Of a stretch of 64,000 nt of DNA, positions 46,560-57,445 are shown in pieces. A model generated the notes under the pieces. The model was not told where the DNA came from, searched no databases, and was given only the letters and a program-made list of their open reading frames with translations. A program made the translations under genes and the position numbers. Each line of letters opens with the position of its first letter. The first letter of the stretch is position 1. Origin of the DNA: an uncultured Loktanella sp. (GTDB taxonomy: Bacteria > Pseudomonadota > Alphaproteobacteria > Rhodobacterales > Rhodobacteraceae). The DNA lies in assembly GCA_937132065.1 (NCBI GenBank), contig CAKZNT010000092.1, forward strand, positions 36,519 to 100,518, written 5' to 3'.

Positions 46560-47461
46560 GACGCGTCCTCCACCATCCAGCGGCACAATTCAGGGAACGA
46601 CATGCCCGCATGGGCCACCTGCTCGGGGGCCAACGACGTCGGGGTCATACCGGGCTGGGTGTTTGTCTCCAGCAAGATCAGGCCAGCCAGCCCCTTGCTC
46701 TCGTCCCAGCGAAAATCGGTGCGGCTCACGCCACGACAGCCAAGAACAGTGTGCGCACGCAGCGCATAATCCTGACAAGCGTCGAAAATCTCTTGCGGAA
46801 TATCGGCAGGGATCACATGACGCGAGCCGCCGACCTTATACTTGGCATCATAGTCATACCAACCGTCAACGATAATATCGGTGACGCCCATCGGGCGCGC
46901 GCCAACAACCGTCGTGGTCAACTCGCGGCCCGCAGCATAGGCCTCGACCATGACCATTTCGGGCATATCTTCGGCCATCTCGGGCGGGCGGTTCGCGTCT
47001 GCGGCCACCAGATAAATGCCGACACTAGAGCCCTCGTTATTTGGCTTCACAACATATGGGGGGGTCATGACATGGGCCTTGGCCACGTCACCCTTGGGCA
47101 CAATCACGCTCTCGACCACAGGCAAACCAGCGGCAACATAAGCGGCCTTTGTGCGCTGCTTATCAAGGGCAAGCGACGAGGCCAGAACACCAGAATGGGT
47201 ATAAGGAATTTGCATCCACTCGAGCAAACCCTGCACACAGCCATCTTCGCCCCAACGACCGTGCAGCGCATTGAAAACAACATCAGGGGCAAGCTCTGTT
47301 AAACGCATAGCAAGATCGCGGCCAGCATCGACCTCGATCACATCACACCCTGTTTCCCGCAAAGCTGCCGCGCATTCGGCGCCCGAACTCAACGAAACCT
47401 CGCGTTCCGCTGATGGGCCACCCATCAAAACAACAACTCTCGGGTTTGCCCTGCTCGACAT
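46547..47461 (-). CDS. ddl: D-alanine--D-alanine ligase
   Basis: ATP-grasp enzyme making D-Ala-D-Ala for peptidoglycan precursors. The 304 residues show VLMGGPSAEREVSLSSG near the start, ALHGRWGEDGCVQGLLE, the ATP-grasp segment PYVVKPNNEGSSVGIYLV, and LLETNTQPGMTPTSL with metal-binding Glu and Asn. The start MSSRANPRV at 47461 has AAGGTGG upstream; a frame 13 codons longer lacks similarity. It lies between murB and ftsQ, the order usual in alphaproteobacteria. Confidence 0.95.
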   Translation of the reverse strand: MSSRANPRVVVLMGGPSAEREVSLSSGAECAAALRETGCDVIEVDAGRDLAMRLTELAPDVVFNALHGRWGEDGCVQGLLEWMQIPYTHSGVLASSLALDKQRTKAAYVAAGLPVVESVIVPKGDVAKAHVMTPPYVVKPNNEGSSVGIYLVAADANRPPEMAEDMPEMVMVEAYAAGRELTTTVVGARPMGVTDIIVDGWYDYDAKYKVGGSRHVIPADIPQEIFDACQDYALRAHTVLGCRGVSRTDFRWDESKGLAGLILLETNTQPGMTPTSLAPEQVAHAGMSFPELCRWMVEDASCNR

Positions 47462-47536
47462 ACCCACCACCTTATAACGCGGACCTTTGCGGCCCGTCAT
47501 TTGTTTTCGCCACCCCTGCCTTGGGGCAATATTTAG

Positions 47537-48475
47537 TTAGCTTGCGGCTGGCGCACCCAATCGGTTGCCTATCCGCATAATTTCCCACTCTAACGTGATC
47601 GCACTGGAATCGTAAACCTTTTTCCGAACCAACTCGCCTAAATCCTCAAGATCTGCGGCAGTTGCATCACCCGCATTGGTCAAAAAGTTGGAATGTTTGG
47701 TGTTCATTACAGCGCCGCCAAGGGTTGCACCGCGCATTCCGGCATCGTCAATGACCTTCCACGCCTTCAAATCATGCACATCGTCAGCGCGCCCTGTGCT
47801 CGAAAATCCAGCGGGGTTGCGAAACGTCGAGCCTGCGGTGCGATCTTTTGTCGGCTGGCTCTCGTCACGCTTGGCAAGCTGGTCAACCATGCGCGCCTCA
47901 AGCGCTGCGGCATCCGCCTTTGGCGCCACCATCTTGGCCGCCACAATCACTGCACCTTCAGGCAGAACCGAACTGCGATAGGCTAATTGCAGCTCGTCCA
48001 GAGGCACATCAACAACCTGACCATCACGCTTCACAACCGTCACGCTTTGCAAAACGTCCGCCGTGTAACTGCCGTAACAGCCCGCATTCATGCGGACCGC
48101 ACCGCCAATTGTGCCCGGAATTGTGCGCAAAAACGTCAGATCCAGCCCAAGCGCCGCCGCCTTGCGCGCCACATGCGCATCCAGCGCCGCAGCGCCAGCC
48201 GTCACAACATCGCCGTCAAACGCAATACCGTTAAAGCCACGCCCCAAGCGGATCACCACACCCGAAATGCCGCCATCGCGCACAATCAGGTTCGACCCGA
48301 CACCCATCGGAAACACAGGCACATCTTTATCAAGCGCCGCTAGAAACGCCGACAGATCATCAACATCGGCAGGCTGAAACAGCACTTCAGCAGGGCCGCC
48401 CACACGCATCCACGTCAGGTCGGCAAGGCTACGTTTCGGGGTCAATGTGCCACGCACTTCGGGTAAATTCATCAT
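47537..48475 (-). CDS. murB: UDP-N-acetylenolpyruvoylglucosamine reductase
   Basis: FAD enzyme that reduces enolpyruvyl-UDP-GlcNAc to UDP-MurNAc with NADPH. The 312 residues carry [15 protein letters not shown], the FAD loop [34 protein letters not shown], and GSTFRNPAG with the catalytic Ser. The size and blocks fit the type II form, without the type I extra domain. AAAGGA precedes two adjacent ATG codons. It lies 12 bp after the second DUF2484 gene. Confidence 0.96.
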   Translation of the reverse strand: MMNLPEVRGTLTPKRSLADLTWMRVGGPAEVLFQPADVDDLSAFLAALDKDVPVFPMGVGSNLIVRDGGISGVVIRLGRGFNGIAFDGDVVTAGAAALDAHVARKAAALGLDLTFLRTIPGTIGGAVRMNAGCYGSYTADVLQSVTVVKRDGQVVDVPLDELQLAYRSSVLPEGAVIVAAKMVAPKADAAALEARMVDQLAKRDESQPTKDRTAGSTFRNPAGFSSTGRADDVHDLKAWKVIDDAGMRGATLGGAVMNTKHSNFLTNAGDATAADLEDLGELVRKKVYDSSAITLEWEIMRIGNRLGAPAAS

Positions 48476-48487
48476 TGTGGTCCTTTA

Positions 48488-48739
48488 TCAGCGGCCAACC
48501 GTGCGGCGCAACCAACGGCTTAGATATATAACAGGCCAGCGCAAAACAGACGCGCCCGCGGCCAGTGCAAACAAGCCGACCCAAGGGCCGTTTTCCAGCG
48601 TGACCCACCCCAACAGCGGCACACCAATCGCAATCATGGCGTAAGCCAGCTTCCAGTGGTTGTCCTTGGACGGGAACATGGCCGCGACATTGGCAAGCAA
48701 CAGCCACAGCGCAACAGCAATTAGCGAAGGGGTCATCAT
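48488..48739 (-). CDS. DUF2484 family small membrane protein (second copy)
   Basis: An 83-residue protein with three hydrophobic segments (LIAVALWLLLANVAAMF, LAYAMIAIGVPLLGWV, WVGLFALAAGASVL) and a basic tail starting RWPVIYLSRWLRR. The family is known from Rhodobacteraceae dcw clusters, and its function is unknown. The start overlaps the stop of the preceding DUF2484 gene as ATGA, and murB follows after 12 bp. The two tandem proteins share length, layout and the L-x-LLA-N/F-T-AAFxP-like first helix, so they look like paralogues. Confidence 0.75.
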   Translation of the reverse strand: MMTPSLIAVALWLLLANVAAMFPSKDNHWKLAYAMIAIGVPLLGWVTLENGPWVGLFALAAGASVLRWPVIYLSRWLRRTVGR

Positions 48740-48990
48740 CGGGGTAACTCCGGACGGTCGCCCTTGGCGCGGGCATAGAAATAGCGCAACGGATTGCGGA
48801 ACATCGAGACAAACGCAGCCGCCGCCAGCACACCGACAAACCAGCTAAAGTCATGGCCGATCCATAAGATCAGGACAGGCGCCGCAACCAGCAAGGCAAC
48901 CCCGAGCGGATATTGGCGGCGCATCGGTAAAAACGCGGTAAATGTCGCAACCAAGACCCAAAGGCAGCCTATGATTATCGCGCCGCTCAC
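48736..48990 (-). CDS. DUF2484 family small membrane protein (first copy)
   Basis: An 84-residue protein with three hydrophobic segments ([53 protein letters not shown]), then [12 protein letters not shown]. Translation is taken from GTG 48990, which overlaps the murC stop as GTGA; the frame extends 20 codons into murC without similarity. The end overlaps the next DUF2484 start as ATGA. Tight coupling to murC and murB suggests a role in cell-envelope synthesis, which is inference. Confidence 0.72.
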   Translation of the reverse strand: MSGAIIIGCLWVLVATFTAFLPMRRQYPLGVALLVAAPVLILWIGHDFSWFVGVLAAAAFVSMFRNPLRYFYARAKGDRPELPR

Positions 48991-50387
48991 GCCTTCAGGC
49001 GCGCAGGCAAGCCGTTCGCCCAAGCTGAAATGGTCCCTGCCCCAAGGCAAACAACCATGTCGCCGTCCTTAGCGTGTTCACGCACAAGGCGCTCCAGATC
49101 GTCCTCGCCTGTGACTGCGCGGGCGTGGCGGTGGCCGTGACGCACAAGGCCCGCCACCAGATCATCGCGGTTCGCGCCCTCGATTGGCTCTTCGCCAGCG
49201 GCATAAACATCCGCGATGCCCACAACGTCAGCGTCATTAAAACAGGCGCAGAATTCATCAAAATGATGATGCAAACGGCTAAAACGGTGCGGTTGGTGCA
49301 CCGCAATCACACGGCCCTCGGTCGCTTGGCGCGCCGCCTTGAGCACTGCGGTGATCTCGACAGGATGGTGGCCGTAGTCGTCGATAATCGTGACGCCATT
49401 CACGACACCAACCTTTGTAAAGCGGCGGTTCACCCCGCCAAACCCTTTTAATGCAGCGCGGATCTCGTCCATCTTCATTCCAAGGTGACGGGCCACAGCC
49501 ACAGCCGAAAGGGCATTGGACACGTTGTGGTCACCCGGCATGGGCAATTCACAGCCCTCAATCACCAGACCCTCCGCCTGCAAAGCCACGTCAAAATGGG
49601 CAACGCCCGCTTTGTAATGCAGATTGATCGCGCGCACATCCGCTTGGGCGTTAAAGCCATAAGTTACAACGCGGCGGTCCGTCAATCGGCCCACAAGCGC
49701 CTGCACTTCCGCATTGTCGGTGCAACACACAGCCAGCCCGTAAAACGGAATCCCCGACACGAATTCATAAAACCCCTGACGCAGGTTCTCGATCGTGTGC
49801 CAGTGCTCCATGTGCTCGGGGTCGATATTGGTCACAATCGCAATCGTCGCAGGCAGTCGGTTAAACGTGCCGTCGCTCTCGTCGGCCTCGACCACCATCC
49901 ACTCGCCCTTGCCCATGCGGGCATTTGAGCCATAAGCGTGAATAATCCCGCCATTGATCACAGTCGGGTCAAGCCCGCCCTCGTCCAGCAAAGCAGACAC
50001 CATCGTCGTAGTCGTCGTCTTGCCATGCGTGCCGGCAACGGCCACATTCGACTTCAACCGCATCAACTCGGCAAGCATCTCGGCGCGGCGCACAATCGGC
50101 AAGCCACGCAAACGGGCCTCGTCCAACTCGGGGTTGCCCGGCTTGATCGCAGAAGAGATCACAACGACCTCGGCGTTCTCAAGGTTCGCGGCGGCCTGCC
50201 CCTCGAATACAGTAGCCCCCAACCCGACAAGGCGCTCGGTAATCGGGGTCGCCTTCAGGTCAGAGCCTTGCACAGTATAGCCGTGGTTCAACAGCACCTC
50301 GGCAATGCCCGACATCCCGATGCCGCCAATCCCGACAAAATGGATAGGGCCGACATCAAGGGGAAGTTTCGTAGCACTCGCGTTCAT
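48987..50387 (-). CDS. murC: UDP-N-acetylmuramate--L-alanine ligase
   Basis: Adds L-Ala to UDP-MurNAc with ATP in the cytoplasm. The 466 residues have the N-terminal Rossmann block [17 protein letters not shown], the ATP loop [34 protein letters not shown], and [10 protein letters not shown] with the Mur-family His. The start is taken at ATG 50387; a TTG one codon upstream is possible. The ribosome site is weak (AAAG). Confidence 0.97.
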   Translation of the reverse strand: MNASATKLPLDVGPIHFVGIGGIGMSGIAEVLLNHGYTVQGSDLKATPITERLVGLGATVFEGQAAANLENAEVVVISSAIKPGNPELDEARLRGLPIVRRAEMLAELMRLKSNVAVAGTHGKTTTTTMVSALLDEGGLDPTVINGGIIHAYGSNARMGKGEWMVVEADESDGTFNRLPATIAIVTNIDPEHMEHWHTIENLRQGFYEFVSGIPFYGLAVCCTDNAEVQALVGRLTDRRVVTYGFNAQADVRAINLHYKAGVAHFDVALQAEGLVIEGCELPMPGDHNVSNALSAVAVARHLGMKMDEIRAALKGFGGVNRRFTKVGVVNGVTIIDDYGHHPVEITAVLKAARQATEGRVIAVHQPHRFSRLHHHFDEFCACFNDADVVGIADVYAAGEEPIEGANRDDLVAGLVRHGHRHARAVTGEDDLERLVREHAKDGDMVVCLGAGTISAWANGLPARLKA

Positions 50388-50407
50388 CAATTCGTTCTTT
50401 CACTAGG

Positions 50408-51496
50408 TTATTTCTGGGCGGCCAATGCATCGACCAACGTCACAAGACGGTCGGTGGCATCTGGAACGCCACAAGCCAGAGCAGCCTGCGACATCTGCAA
50501 AGCGCCCTTTTCATTGCTCAGCACAGTTTCGATCTGGGCGGCCAGTGTGGCCACCTCGAACTGGCTCTCGGGGATCAAAATCGCAGCGCCCGCCTCGACA
50601 AGCTGGCGGGCGTTTGCAGTCTGATGATCCGCCGTCGCGGCAGCAAACGGGACAAAAATCGCAGGGCGACCTATGACGCTGACATCCGCAATTGTTGACG
50701 CACCTGAACGGGTGATCACCAACTGGGCTTCGGACATGCGGATCGGGACATCGTCAAAGAACGGCATGACATCCGCCGAAATCATCGCATCTGCATAATA
50801 TGTGGCAACACGGTCCATATCTTCACCGCGGGCCTGATGGGCGACACGGACATTGCGGCGGATATGATCCGGCAAGGCATCAATCGCAGGCGGGACAATA
50901 TCGGACAAAATGCGCGAGCCTTGCGAGCCGCCCATCACCAGAATCGACATCGGGTAATCACCGGGGGGAATATAGCCCGCACCTGCGCGCTCCAAAACTG
51001 CGGCGCGAACAGGGTTGCCAACATGCACACCCTCAACACCCTCGGGCAAGGCCGTTGGCCAAATGCCACACGCCACCTTGTCGACGCGCTTTGCAAACAC
51101 GCGGTTGGTGCGGCCAAGCACGCCGTTTTGCTCGTGGATCATACGCGGAATGCGCAGCACCCACGCCGCCGCCATCGCAGGGATCGCGGGGTAACCGCCA
51201 AAGCCGACAACAACGTCAGGCTTGTCACGGAACATGCGCCACTTTGCGCCACCAATGCCCGCAAGGATACGAAACGGCACGGCCAGTTTGGCCAGAATAC
51301 CACCGCGGGCAAATGTCGCGGACTTCACAACATTGATCTCGACAGCGTCAGGAAAGCCACCAGCATAACGCGCACCGCGATCATCCGTGGACAGCTTGAC
51401 ACGCCAGCCCTTCGCCAGCATCGCCTCGGCCAAAGCCTGCGCAGGGAACATGTGCCCACCCGTGCCACCAGCCGCAATAATGATGAGTTTTGTCAC
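50408..51496 (-). CDS. murG: UDP-GlcNAc--lipid I GlcNAc transferase MurG
   Basis: Membrane-associated GT28 glycosyltransferase that converts lipid I to lipid II on the cytoplasmic face. The 362 residues begin [18 protein letters not shown], the N-terminal G loop. Further blocks are [36 protein letters not shown] and [10 protein letters not shown] with [16 protein letters not shown]. The start is GTG 51496, overlapping the ftsW stop as GTGA, so it is probably coupled to ftsW. Confidence 0.96.
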   Translation of the reverse strand: MTKLIIIAAGGTGGHMFPAQALAEAMLAKGWRVKLSTDDRGARYAGGFPDAVEINVVKSATFARGGILAKLAVPFRILAGIGGAKWRMFRDKPDVVVGFGGYPAIPAMAAAWVLRIPRMIHEQNGVLGRTNRVFAKRVDKVACGIWPTALPEGVEGVHVGNPVRAAVLERAGAGYIPPGDYPMSILVMGGSQGSRILSDIVPPAIDALPDHIRRNVRVAHQARGEDMDRVATYYADAMISADVMPFFDDVPIRMSEAQLVITRSGASTIADVSVIGRPAIFVPFAAATADHQTANARQLVEAGAAILIPESQFEVATLAAQIETVLSNEKGALQMSQAALACGVPDATDRLVTLVDALAAQK

Positions 51497-52659
51497 CGTG
51501 TTCTCCGCATCAGAATATCGCCAATTTCGCCCTGTGGTCGGGTGCGGGTCAGCGCCAGCAACATGCCCATCGCGATGCCCCCCGCAATCAGGGACGACCC
51601 GCCATAAGAAACGAACGGCAATGTCATGCCCTTTGCAGGCAACAATCGCACCGCAACGCCCATGTTGATCATCGCCTGCACGCCAAACGCGCAAGCCAAC
51701 CCCGTGCCCGCCAAACGAATGAACGGATCACGCTCTTTCATCAGGCGCATCAGGGACCGCACAACAATGACGGTATAAAGCAGGATAATCGCGATAACGC
51801 AGATCAACCCGTATTCTTCAGCAGCAACAGCAATGATAAAATCGGTGTGCGCATCAGGCAGGGACCACTTCACCTGCCCCTCGCCCACGCCCACGCCAAA
51901 GAACCCGCCTTCACGAATGGCGTTTGTCGCATAGCCAAGCTGGGTCGTCGGGTCGACTTCTGGGTTCAAAAAGCCGTCAATGCGGCGGGCAAAGTGCTCT
52001 GAATTGGAATAGGCAAACATGCCTGCCAACACCACAAGCCCCGCAATGCCCAACAGCAAAAACATCGGCGCCCCTGCGATGAAATACATCACGCCCCATG
52101 AGAACAAGACCAGACAGGCTTGGCCAAAGTCGGGCTGCAACGCCAGAAGCAAACAGATAACGGCCGTCAAAATGAAGGAATACATGCGCCCCGGAGGGCC
52201 ACCAACTTCAAAGCTGGAGGCCATCAGCCACGCGGCCATCACCACAAATCCGGGCTTTAGAAACTCGGATGGCTGGAACGAGGCAAAGCCAAGCGAATAC
52301 CAGCGCATCGCACCCTTGCCAAAATCGGTTCCGAAAAACGGCAGGCCCATCAGCGCGATGAACGACGCCAGAAAGCCGATGACTGCCAAGCGGCGCACCA
52401 TCTGCGGCGGCATCATCGAAAACGCCAGCATCACGATCATCGCGACACCGCCGAAAAACGCCTGACGCGTTACATAATGGAAAGGCTCAAGGCCGTTCTT
52501 GCTCGCCAAAGGCGGCGAAGACGCAAGGCCAAGCAAAAGGCCCAGCCCGAACAGCAGCAAAACACAGGACATCGTCCATTTATCAATTGTCCGCCACCAC
52601 CGTGGAAGAATAGGGTCACCAGAATAAACTGGAACCGTGCCATAGACCATTTCTGTCAT
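51493..52659 (-). CDS. ftsW: Septal peptidoglycan glycosyltransferase FtsW (SEDS)
   Basis: Polytopic inner-membrane SEDS polymerase that works with FtsI at the septum. The 388 residues have about ten hydrophobic segments. SEDS blocks are [11 protein letters not shown] (as [15 protein letters not shown]), [27 protein letters not shown], and the C-terminal [19 protein letters not shown]. No ribosome site is strong. About 120 bp separate it from the DUF1801 gene, where a separate promoter could lie. Confidence 0.96.
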   Translation of the reverse strand: MTEMVYGTVPVYSGDPILPRWWRTIDKWTMSCVLLLFGLGLLLGLASSPPLASKNGLEPFHYVTRQAFFGGVAMIVMLAFSMMPPQMVRRLAVIGFLASFIALMGLPFFGTDFGKGAMRWYSLGFASFQPSEFLKPGFVVMAAWLMASSFEVGGPPGRMYSFILTAVICLLLALQPDFGQACLVLFSWGVMYFIAGAPMFLLLGIAGLVVLAGMFAYSNSEHFARRIDGFLNPEVDPTTQLGYATNAIREGGFFGVGVGEGQVKWSLPDAHTDFIIAVAAEEYGLICVIAIILLYTVIVVRSLMRLMKERDPFIRLAGTGLACAFGVQAMINMGVAVRLLPAKGMTLPFVSYGGSSLIAGGIAMGMLLALTRTRPQGEIGDILMRRTR

Positions 52660-52778
52660 GGATCACCGCCAATACTGCCTCAATTCGCCCGATTTTTCGG
52701 GTCTGACACCACCCTTAGCCCATATAGGCAAGGATTTCCACAACAATTAGCGGGTCAGCGCAATCTTGCCATTGGCGG

Positions 52779-53186
52779 CTACAACCGCTCTCCCGGTAGC
52801 TGAACAGCCTGCCTTACCCAGTCTGCAATCTGCGCTTCATCAATCTCGTCGCCCTCGCAGATATGAAAATACCTGACCTGCGGTTGCTTGGATGTGACGG
52901 GGGGCACAGGCGATAAATCCGCACCATCAAACCACGTGAACTTTACGTATTTGGTGAAGCAATGGAACGACAGGAACCAGCGATCTTTCTCGACGCCATA
53001 AAACGGTGAATTCCATTTCACGGCCTTCTCGACATCACGGCAAACGGCGGTGACAATCGCATCGACACGCGCGCCCACATCGCGCTTCCAGTCAGGCATC
53101 GCGGCAATATAACTTTGCACAACCGCGTCACCATAGCCCTTGGCAATCTGCGGATTCCCACCCGACAACAACTTAACATCCGACAT
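52779..53186 (-). CDS. DUF1801 (YdhG-like) protein
   Basis: A 135-residue cytoplasmic protein resembling the YdhG/YjbR fold class annotated as DUF1801. Recognisable blocks are YIAAMPDWKRDVGARVDAIV, the hydrophobic VEKAVKWNSPFYG, and FTKYVKFTWFDGADL. The C-terminal WVRQAVQLPG helix is usual. The function of the family is unknown. It stands within the dcw cluster, 12 bp after the MliC-like gene and on the same strand as ftsW. Confidence 0.75.
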   Translation of the reverse strand: MSDVKLLSGGNPQIAKGYGDAVVQSYIAAMPDWKRDVGARVDAIVTAVCRDVEKAVKWNSPFYGVEKDRWFLSFHCFTKYVKFTWFDGADLSPVPPVTSKQPQVRYFHICEGDEIDEAQIADWVRQAVQLPGERL

Positions 53187-53198
53187 AAGGAACCCCTC

Positions 53199-53552
53199 CT
53201 AGTTGCCTGTAATCACATGACAATCCATCAAGAGATCAACTTCTTCAGCCGTGTGGTCCGCCGCAAGAAATGTCAGAAATCCAGTGTCCCCCTTGGACCA
53301 CCAGCGATAGCCGAGCTCTTCGTCGAACGAAGCATATTTCGCACCCGACGCGCTCACAAACTGGCGCATGGCAACCTGTCGCCCCTCGACCTGCATCACA
53401 GCCACGGACTCAAAACCACCGGCATTGATATAGGTGACGGGCAAGCGCACATCACGGTCGCACTGGTAAATCACCGACACAACATCGGGCAACCCATCCG
53501 CCGCCGCAGTCGACCCCAGCCCCATCATCATCACATAAAGAAGTTTGCGCAT
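53199..53552 (-). CDS. MliC-like lysozyme-inhibitor-fold protein, secreted
   Basis: A 117-residue protein with a signal peptide (MRKLLYVMMMGLGSTAAA) and a domain resembling MliC, the inhibitor of c-type lysozyme. VIYQCDRDVRLPVTYI, QVEGRQVAMRQFVSASGAKYAS and YRWWSKGDTGFLTF follow the family order. Two Cys (in YQCD and LMDCHV) could form the single disulphide of the fold. No lipobox is present, so it would be a soluble periplasmic form. The start at 53552 has GAGGGT upstream. Its place within a peptidoglycan cluster fits protection of the wall, though inhibition itself is unproven. Confidence 0.7.
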   Translation of the reverse strand: MRKLLYVMMMGLGSTAAADGLPDVVSVIYQCDRDVRLPVTYINAGGFESVAVMQVEGRQVAMRQFVSASGAKYASFDEELGYRWWSKGDTGFLTFLAADHTAEEVDLLMDCHVITGN

Positions 53553-53646
53553 TTTACCCTCGCTTTTGACCCGATCATAACAAAGCGGCGCCAGCCCCTT
53601 CAAGCCAGCCCTTGCATTGTGGGCGAATTCACGTCACCCCCACACC

Positions 53647-54819
53647 ATGCAAGTAAACACCCTCATTATCGGCGCTGGCGCCGCTGGCATGATGTGCGCC
53701 GCCCATGCAGGCGACAGCGTGCTTATCGTTGATCACGCGAAAACCGCAGGCGAGAAAATCCGCATTTCTGGCGGCGGGCGCTGCAATTTCACCAACATGA
53801 ACACCACCGCCGCGAACTTCCTGAGCCAGAATCCGCATTTCGCCAAATCCGCTCTCAAACGCTACACCCAGTGGGATTTCGTCAGCCTCGTGGCCTCCTA
53901 CGGGATCAGCTACCACGAAAAATCCTTGGGGCAACTATTCTGCGACGACACCGCCAAAGACATCGTCGCCATGCTCCTGTCCGAGATGAAGCAGGCGCAA
54001 CTCTGGCTCAAAACCGAGGTCGGCGAGATCAGCCACGATGGCAGCCACTTCCACGTGACCCTCACCCGCGACGGGCAAGCCACACAAGTCACCGCGACCA
54101 ACCTCGTGATGGCCTCGGGCGGCAAATCCATCCCCAAGATGGGGGCGACAGGGCTGGCTTATCAAATCGCCACCCAGTTCGGCCTCAACGTGATCGAAAC
54201 GCGCCCCGCCCTTGTGCCGCTCACCTTCACCGACGAACGGTTCAAGCCGCTGACGGGCACGGCATTGCCCACGCGGATCACCGCGAACGGGACCAGCTTT
54301 GACGAGGCCATGCTTTTCACCCACCGCGGCCTCTCCGGGCCCGCGATCCTGCAAGTGTCCTCCTATTGGAAGGACGGCGACGCGATCAGCACAAACCTGA
54401 TCCCGCAGATCGACCTCTATTCGATCCTGCGCGATGCGCGCCACACCGACGGGCGCAAGGCCGTGACCACCATCATCGGGCAACACCTGCCCGCCAAGCT
54501 GGTCAGCTACCTCGCGGACGAAATCGACATGTCAGGCACGATCGCCGATCAGTCGGACGCCAAACTGCAAACGCTGTGTGAAAACCTGCAAAACTGGGTG
54601 CAAACGCCGACTGGCTCTGAGGGGTATCGCACCGCCGAAGTCACCTTGGGCGGGATCGACACCAACGATCTGGACAGCAAGACCATGGCCGCCAAATCCA
54701 TGCCGAACCTCTACTTCATCGGCGAAGCGGTCGACGTGACAGGCTGGCTCGGGGGCTACAACTTCCAATGGGCTTGGTCGTCAGGCTGGGCAGCAGGGCA
54801 AGCGATTACCGCCCGATAA
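53647..54819 (+). CDS. NAD(P)/FAD-dependent oxidoreductase (HI0933/BaiN-like)
   Basis: A 390-residue flavoprotein of the HI0933 (YhiN/BaiN) family. The N-terminal FAD loop is [17 protein letters not shown], then the typical [14 protein letters not shown] block, [32 protein letters not shown], and the C-terminal FAD contact [19 protein letters not shown]. The reaction is unknown for most members. The ATG at 53647 is the first with family similarity; no strong ribosome site is seen. It is the only gene on this strand inside the dcw region, and its 3' end overlaps murD by 14 bp. Confidence 0.88.
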   Translation: MQVNTLIIGAGAAGMMCAAHAGDSVLIVDHAKTAGEKIRISGGGRCNFTNMNTTAANFLSQNPHFAKSALKRYTQWDFVSLVASYGISYHEKSLGQLFCDDTAKDIVAMLLSEMKQAQLWLKTEVGEISHDGSHFHVTLTRDGQATQVTATNLVMASGGKSIPKMGATGLAYQIATQFGLNVIETRPALVPLTFTDERFKPLTGTALPTRITANGTSFDEAMLFTHRGLSGPAILQVSSYWKDGDAISTNLIPQIDLYSILRDARHTDGRKAVTTIIGQHLPAKLVSYLADEIDMSGTIADQSDAKLQTLCENLQNWVQTPTGSEGYRTAEVTLGGIDTNDLDSKTMAAKSMPNLYFIGEAVDVTGWLGGYNFQWAWSSGWAAGQAITAR

Positions 54820-56209
54820 TCGCCTTCACCTGCGCCATGAAATCATCGCCGCGCTGCTCGAAGTTATCATACTGGTCAAAGCTGGCACAGGCGGGGGCCA
54901 ATAGGACAACCTCGCCGCTCTCCGCATCCGCCGCCGCCGCCGCAACCGCCGCCGCCATCGTCGTGCAAACAACCGTTTCGCAGCCGACCAACTGGCGGGC
55001 AAAGGCATCCGCCTCGCGGCCAATCACATAGGCTTTCGCGACATGGGCAAGATGCGGCAACACCCCGTCCAAGCCGCCCTCTTTCTGCAAACCGCCGCAA
55101 ATCCAGCGGACCTTGGGAAACGCTTGCAATGCCTTGGCTGCACTATCAACATTCGTGGCCTTGCTGTCGTTCACAAACGTCACACCATCCCGCTCGCCCA
55201 CCAGTTGCGAGCGATGCGGCAAACCGCCAAACGAATGCATCGCCGCCTCGATCCCCTTGGGGCTAAAGCCAAGCGTGCGACAGGCGGCGTAAGCGGCACA
55301 GGCATTCTGATGGTTATGCGCACCCGGCAGGCCAGCCACCGCGCGCAGGTCAATCGAGGCGACCTGACGACCCTTGCGGTATTCGCTCAAGAACCCCTTG
55401 CGCGCGAAAACGGTCCAGCCCTCGGTCTCCAGCTTTTGACCGGACGAGACACGGATCACACGGTCATCCGCCGCGCCCTCGGCCAGTTGATTGGCCAGAA
55501 ACTGCCCCTCGATCTCGTCGACGCCGACCACACAGCGATCAGGCCCGCCCTCCGCAAACAAGCGGCGCTTGGCTGCGAAATAGCCACCCAAGCCTGCGTG
55601 ACGGTCCAGATGATCAGGGCTGATATTGGTCAAAACCGCGACATCAGGCGTCAGACTGCGCGCAAGGTCCGTCTGATACGACGACAGCTCAAGCACGACA
55701 ACTTCGCCGTCATGGGCAGGTTCGATATCCAGCACGCCACGGCCAATATTGCCCGCCAATTGCGCAGCGCGGCCATTCTCGATGCAGATGTGATGGATCA
55801 ATGCCGAGGTCGTGGATTTGCCGTTTGATCCCGTGACCGCAATCACCTTCGGGATCGTGTGAAAGCCGCCCCAGTCCTGCGTTGCATAAGACTGAAAGAA
55901 TAGACCAATGTCATTATCAACAGGCACACCCGCCGCCCAAGCAAGGGCAATGACCGCATTCGGAGTGGGGTAAAGATGGGGGATACCCGGTGACACGATC
56001 AGACGATCAATCCCGTCAAACCCGCCCTGCTTTGTCAAATCGCGCAGCGTAAAGCCGTCAGCTTCGGCCGCCTCGCGCGCCGCCGCGCCGTCATCCCAAA
56101 CAACCGCATGCGCGCCGCCCGCGCCCAATGCCAAAGCCGCCGCACGGCCAGACCGCCCCAGCCCCAAAACAGCAATCGTCTTGCCCGCATATCCTTGCAC
56201 TGGAATCAT
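54806..56209 (-). CDS. murD: UDP-N-acetylmuramoylalanine--D-glutamate ligase
   Basis: Adds D-Glu to UDP-MurNAc-L-Ala in the cytoplasm. The 467 residues show the Rossmann start [18 protein letters not shown], the ATP loop [35 protein letters not shown], and [15 protein letters not shown]. The start [10 protein letters not shown] at 56209 has AAGAG upstream; a frame nine codons longer is not conserved. About 125 bp separate it from mraY and hold the second GTGCAC element with a strong hairpin. Confidence 0.96.
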   Translation of the reverse strand: MIPVQGYAGKTIAVLGLGRSGRAAALALGAGGAHAVVWDDGAAAREAAEADGFTLRDLTKQGGFDGIDRLIVSPGIPHLYPTPNAVIALAWAAGVPVDNDIGLFFQSYATQDWGGFHTIPKVIAVTGSNGKSTTSALIHHICIENGRAAQLAGNIGRGVLDIEPAHDGEVVVLELSSYQTDLARSLTPDVAVLTNISPDHLDRHAGLGGYFAAKRRLFAEGGPDRCVVGVDEIEGQFLANQLAEGAADDRVIRVSSGQKLETEGWTVFARKGFLSEYRKGRQVASIDLRAVAGLPGAHNHQNACAAYAACRTLGFSPKGIEAAMHSFGGLPHRSQLVGERDGVTFVNDSKATNVDSAAKALQAFPKVRWICGGLQKEGGLDGVLPHLAHVAKAYVIGREADAFARQLVGCETVVCTTMAAAVAAAAADAESGEVVLLAPACASFDQYDNFEQRGDDFMAQVKAIIGR

Positions 56210-56249
56210 CTGCTCTTCGCCCCGTCTTGCTTTCAATCCGCATTCTTTT

Positions 56250-56299
56250 GCACCGCTTTAACGGTGCACGCCCTGTGCACGCGTGGTGCACAGGGCGTG
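56250..56299. repeat. Triple GTGCAC element, copy 2, with 14-bp hairpin
   Basis: GTGCAC hexamers start at 56264, 56275 and 56286, again exactly 11 bp apart. A small hairpin (GCACCG, 6-nt loop, CGGTGC) ends in the first hexamer, as in copy 1. In addition 56267-56280 and 56286-56299 form a perfect 14-bp stem with a 5-nt loop, which copy 1 lacks. It lies between mraY and murD. Confidence 0.75.
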
Positions 56300-56334
56300 A
56301 CATCTGTTTTCTTCACGCGTCAGCCCGAAATAGG

Positions 56335-57417
56335 TTAACGCACCTTCAGTGTCGCGAGGCCGATCATCGCGAGAATAAGCGAGATAATCCAGAAGCGGAT
56401 CACAATTTGCGGCTCCGCCCAGCCCTTCTTTTCATAGTGGTGATGGATCGGGGCCATCAGGAAAACCCGCTTGCCCGTGCGCTTGAAATACAAGACCTGC
56501 ACGATCACCGAAAGCGCTTCTACCACGAACAAGCCGCCGACAATCGCCAGCACGATCTCATGCTTGGTCGCCACCGCAATCGCGCCCAAAGCACCGCCCA
56601 AAGCGAGCGAACCTGTGTCACCCATAAACACCGCCGCGGGCGGGGCGTTATACCAAAGGAAGCCCAAACCGCCACCAATCAGCGCCATGCAAAAGATCAG
56701 GATTTCGCCCGAGTCTGGCACATAGTGCAAACCAAGCTCCTCGGAAAAGTCAACGCGACCAACAACATAGGCGATAATGCCAAAAGTGGCCGCAGCGATC
56801 ATAACGGGCATAATCGCAAGGCCATCAAGCCCGTCCGTCAGGTTGACGGCATTGGCCGAGCCAACGATCACGATCACCGAGAACGGGATAAAGAAAAAGC
56901 CGAGATTGATCAGAACATCTTTGAAGATCGGCACAGCAAGCTGGTTCTCAAGACCCGCAGGATGGTATTGCGCGGACCAGTATCCCGCGATTGCCGCGAT
57001 CAAAAGGCCAAGCAACAACCGCACCTTACCAGACACACCTGCCGTATTTTGCTTTGACACCTTGGCGTAGTCATCCGCAAATCCGATTGCAGCAAACGAC
57101 AATGTGACAAACAGGACAAGCCAGACAAACGGGTTATCAAGGCGCGCCCAAAGCAACGTCGAAAACGTTAACGCCCCCACAATGAGCAGCCCGCCCATCG
57201 TCGGCGTCCCCGCCTTCACAAAATGCCCCTCAGGCCCGTCCGAACGGATCGGCTGACCCTTGCCTTGGGTGCGGCGCAACACGTTGATCAGTGGCGGCCC
57301 AAAGATAAACCCGAACACCAAAGCAGTGATGAACGCACCGCCTGCACGAAACGTGATGTAGCGAAAGAGGTTAAAAAAATCGCCACCGTCTGACAGTGCG
57401 GTTAACCAATAGAGCAT
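56335..57417 (-). CDS. mraY: Phospho-N-acetylmuramoyl-pentapeptide transferase
   Basis: Polytopic inner-membrane enzyme that makes lipid I from UDP-MurNAc-pentapeptide and undecaprenyl phosphate. The 360 residues have about ten membrane helices. Active-site blocks are [12 protein letters not shown], the Asp pair in [42 protein letters not shown], and the HHHYEKKGW loop near the end. It follows murF by 28 bp. Confidence 0.97.
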   Translation of the reverse strand: MLYWLTALSDGGDFFNLFRYITFRAGGAFITALVFGFIFGPPLINVLRRTQGKGQPIRSDGPEGHFVKAGTPTMGGLLIVGALTFSTLLWARLDNPFVWLVLFVTLSFAAIGFADDYAKVSKQNTAGVSGKVRLLLGLLIAAIAGYWSAQYHPAGLENQLAVPIFKDVLINLGFFFIPFSVIVIVGSANAVNLTDGLDGLAIMPVMIAAATFGIIAYVVGRVDFSEELGLHYVPDSGEILIFCMALIGGGLGFLWYNAPPAAVFMGDTGSLALGGALGAIAVATKHEIVLAIVGGLFVVEALSVIVQVLYFKRTGKRVFLMAPIHHHYEKKGWAEPQIVIRFWIISLILAMIGLATLKVR

Positions 57418-57445
57418 ATTAATACCTTTTTAAGCGTTCGAAACC

